A stretch of DNA of 64,000 nucleotides from Myxococcales bacterium (GTDB lineage Bacteria; Myxococcota; Myxococcia; Myxococcales; Anaeromyxobacteraceae). A model generated the notes under the pieces. It was not told the DNA's origin, searched no databases, and saw only the letters and a list, made by a program, of their open reading frames with translations. The stretch spans positions 62,001-126,000 of the forward strand of contig JAJZQX010000007.1 of assembly GCA_021806645.1 (NCBI GenBank), read 5' to 3'. This document shows positions 63,316-64,000 of this stretch, in pieces; the first letter of the stretch is position 1; every line of letters starts with the position of its first letter. Both the position numbers and the translations under genes were made by a program.

Positions 63316-64000
63316 GCGCCGCGACCGAGCCCGCCATCCGCGCCCGCGGCGTCCGCAAGGTCTTCGCCTCGGGCGGCCGGGAGGTGGTGGCCCTCGACGG
63401 CATCGACCTCGACGTGGCGCCGGGGGAGTTCGTCTGCCTGCTCGGCCCCTCCGGCTGCGGGAAGTCTACCCTGCTCAACGCCATCGCCGGCTTCTCGCTG
63501 CCCAGCTCCGGCCAGCTGACGGCGCTGGGGCGTCCGGTCACCGGCCCCGGCCCGGAGCGGGCCATGGTCTTCCAGGAGTACGCCCTCTTCCCATGGATGA
63601 CGGTGGAGCGGAACGTCGCCTTCGGGCTGGAGATCGCCGGCGCGGCGCCCGAGCGGCGGCGCCAGGTGGTCGAGGCGCTGCTCTTGAAGCTCGGCCTGGC
63701 CGACTTCCGCGATCGCTTCCCGAAGGATCTCTCCGGCGGCATGCGCCAGCGGGTGGCCATCGCCCGGGTGCTGGCCATCGACTCGCCCATGCTGCTCATG
63801 GACGAGCCGTTCGGCGCGCTCGACGCCCTCACCCGCCGCTCGCTGCAGGACGAGCTGCTGCGCATCTGGGCCGAGCTGGAGAAGACCGTCGTCTTCGTCA
63901 CCCATGGCATCGAGGAGTCGATCTACCTGGCCGACCGGGTGGTGGTGATGACCTACCGGCCCGGCACGGTGAAGCGGATCGTGCCGGTGAACCTGCCGCG
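63312..64000 (+). CDS. NitT/TauT-type ABC transporter ATP-binding protein, cut by window edge
   Basis: I translated 229 codons from GTG 63312 to the window end. Walker A is GPSGCGKST, the Q-loop VFQEYALFPWMTVERNVAFG, the signature LSGGMRQRVAIARVL, Walker B MLLMDEPFGALD and H-loop VTHGIEE. FPWMTV and the ALDALTR segment are typical of SsuB/TauB/NrtD proteins. The last ~30 residues lie outside the window. Confidence 0.93.
   Translation, partial: MSAATEPAIRARGVRKVFASGGREVVALDGIDLDVAPGEFVCLLGPSGCGKSTLLNAIAGFSLPSSGQLTALGRPVTGPGPERAMVFQEYALFPWMTVERNVAFGLEIAGAAPERRRQVVEALLLKLGLADFRDRFPKDLSGGMRQRVAIARVLAIDSPMLLMDEPFGALDALTRRSLQDELLRIWAELEKTVVFVTHGIEESIYLADRVVVMTYRPGTVKRIVPVNLP

Overview
The window looks like chromosome from a very GC-rich deltaproteobacterium of the Myxococcota type, most like Anaeromyxobacter. 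The evidence is extreme GC at third codon positions, many GTG starts, dense operons with 4-bp ATGA/GTGA overlaps, DUF4388 and MshEN-type proteins, and a selenocysteine formate dehydrogenase. No database search was possible, so the taxon is an inference. Coding density is about 95 percent. No rRNA, tRNA, CRISPR array, insertion sequence or prophage was seen. The longest gaps are 61266-61522, 2118-2352, 31813-32012 and 18779-18973, all under 300 bases.

Layout. 1-3991: a truncated membrane sulfatase-type protein, a FkbM-like methyltransferase, a shortened RlmL-type RNA methyltransferase and a PAP2 phosphatase. 4137-11920: a complete phosphate-starvation module, with pstS, pstCAB-phoU, an outer-membrane porin, and phoB-phoR. 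The pstS, pstC and porin genes each carry an array of three 11-bp-spaced GTCAC half-sites, the pattern expected of Pho boxes. 12047-15261: an OmpA-type lipoprotein, a membrane diguanylate cyclase and a full-length RlmL paralogue. 15363-18778: an APC-superfamily permease facing a secreted thioredoxin-like protein whose CxxC motif reads TGA-Pro-Thr-Cys, a strong selenocysteine candidate.

18974-36782 is a fatty or organic acid utilisation island. A branched-chain-type ABC transporter has an acyl-CoA synthetase inside its operon. It meets a convergent beta-oxidation operon (two acyl-CoA dehydrogenases, FadB-type fusion, thiolase, enoyl-CoA isomerase), followed by a divergent operon (SDR, acyl-CoA dehydrogenase, APH-like phosphotransferase, ComB-like protein) and an IclR regulator. 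An inverted repeat in front of the IclR gene recurs imperfectly between the two beta-oxidation operons.

36790-45991 holds housekeeping and transport genes: two tandem POT transporters, a CPA-type antiporter, DUF423, metallophosphoesterase, DUF3108, a sirtuin, ApaG and ferredoxin-NADP reductase. 45176-53642 is a long same-strand gene series, probably read from a TTGATA-N18-TATAAA promoter. It contains a dehydrogenase, two hotdog dehydratase-like proteins (one with a histone-H1-like tail), a TatT-like lipoprotein, a PLP enzyme, an outer-membrane lipoprotein, ExbB/ExbD and a stand-alone MshEN protein. 53864-55783: a TlpA-type thioredoxin and a DUF4388 protein with an MshEN-like tandem motif. 55792-61265: formate dehydrogenase fdnGHI-fdhE, with Sec at codon 195 and a textbook SECIS hairpin. 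61523-64000: a NitT/TauT-type ABC importer running off the end.

Three themes link the parts: Pho control of phosphate capture, c-di-GMP (one cyclase with an I-site and two proteins with tandem MshEN motifs), and selenocysteine (fdnG plus the thioredoxin-like candidate).
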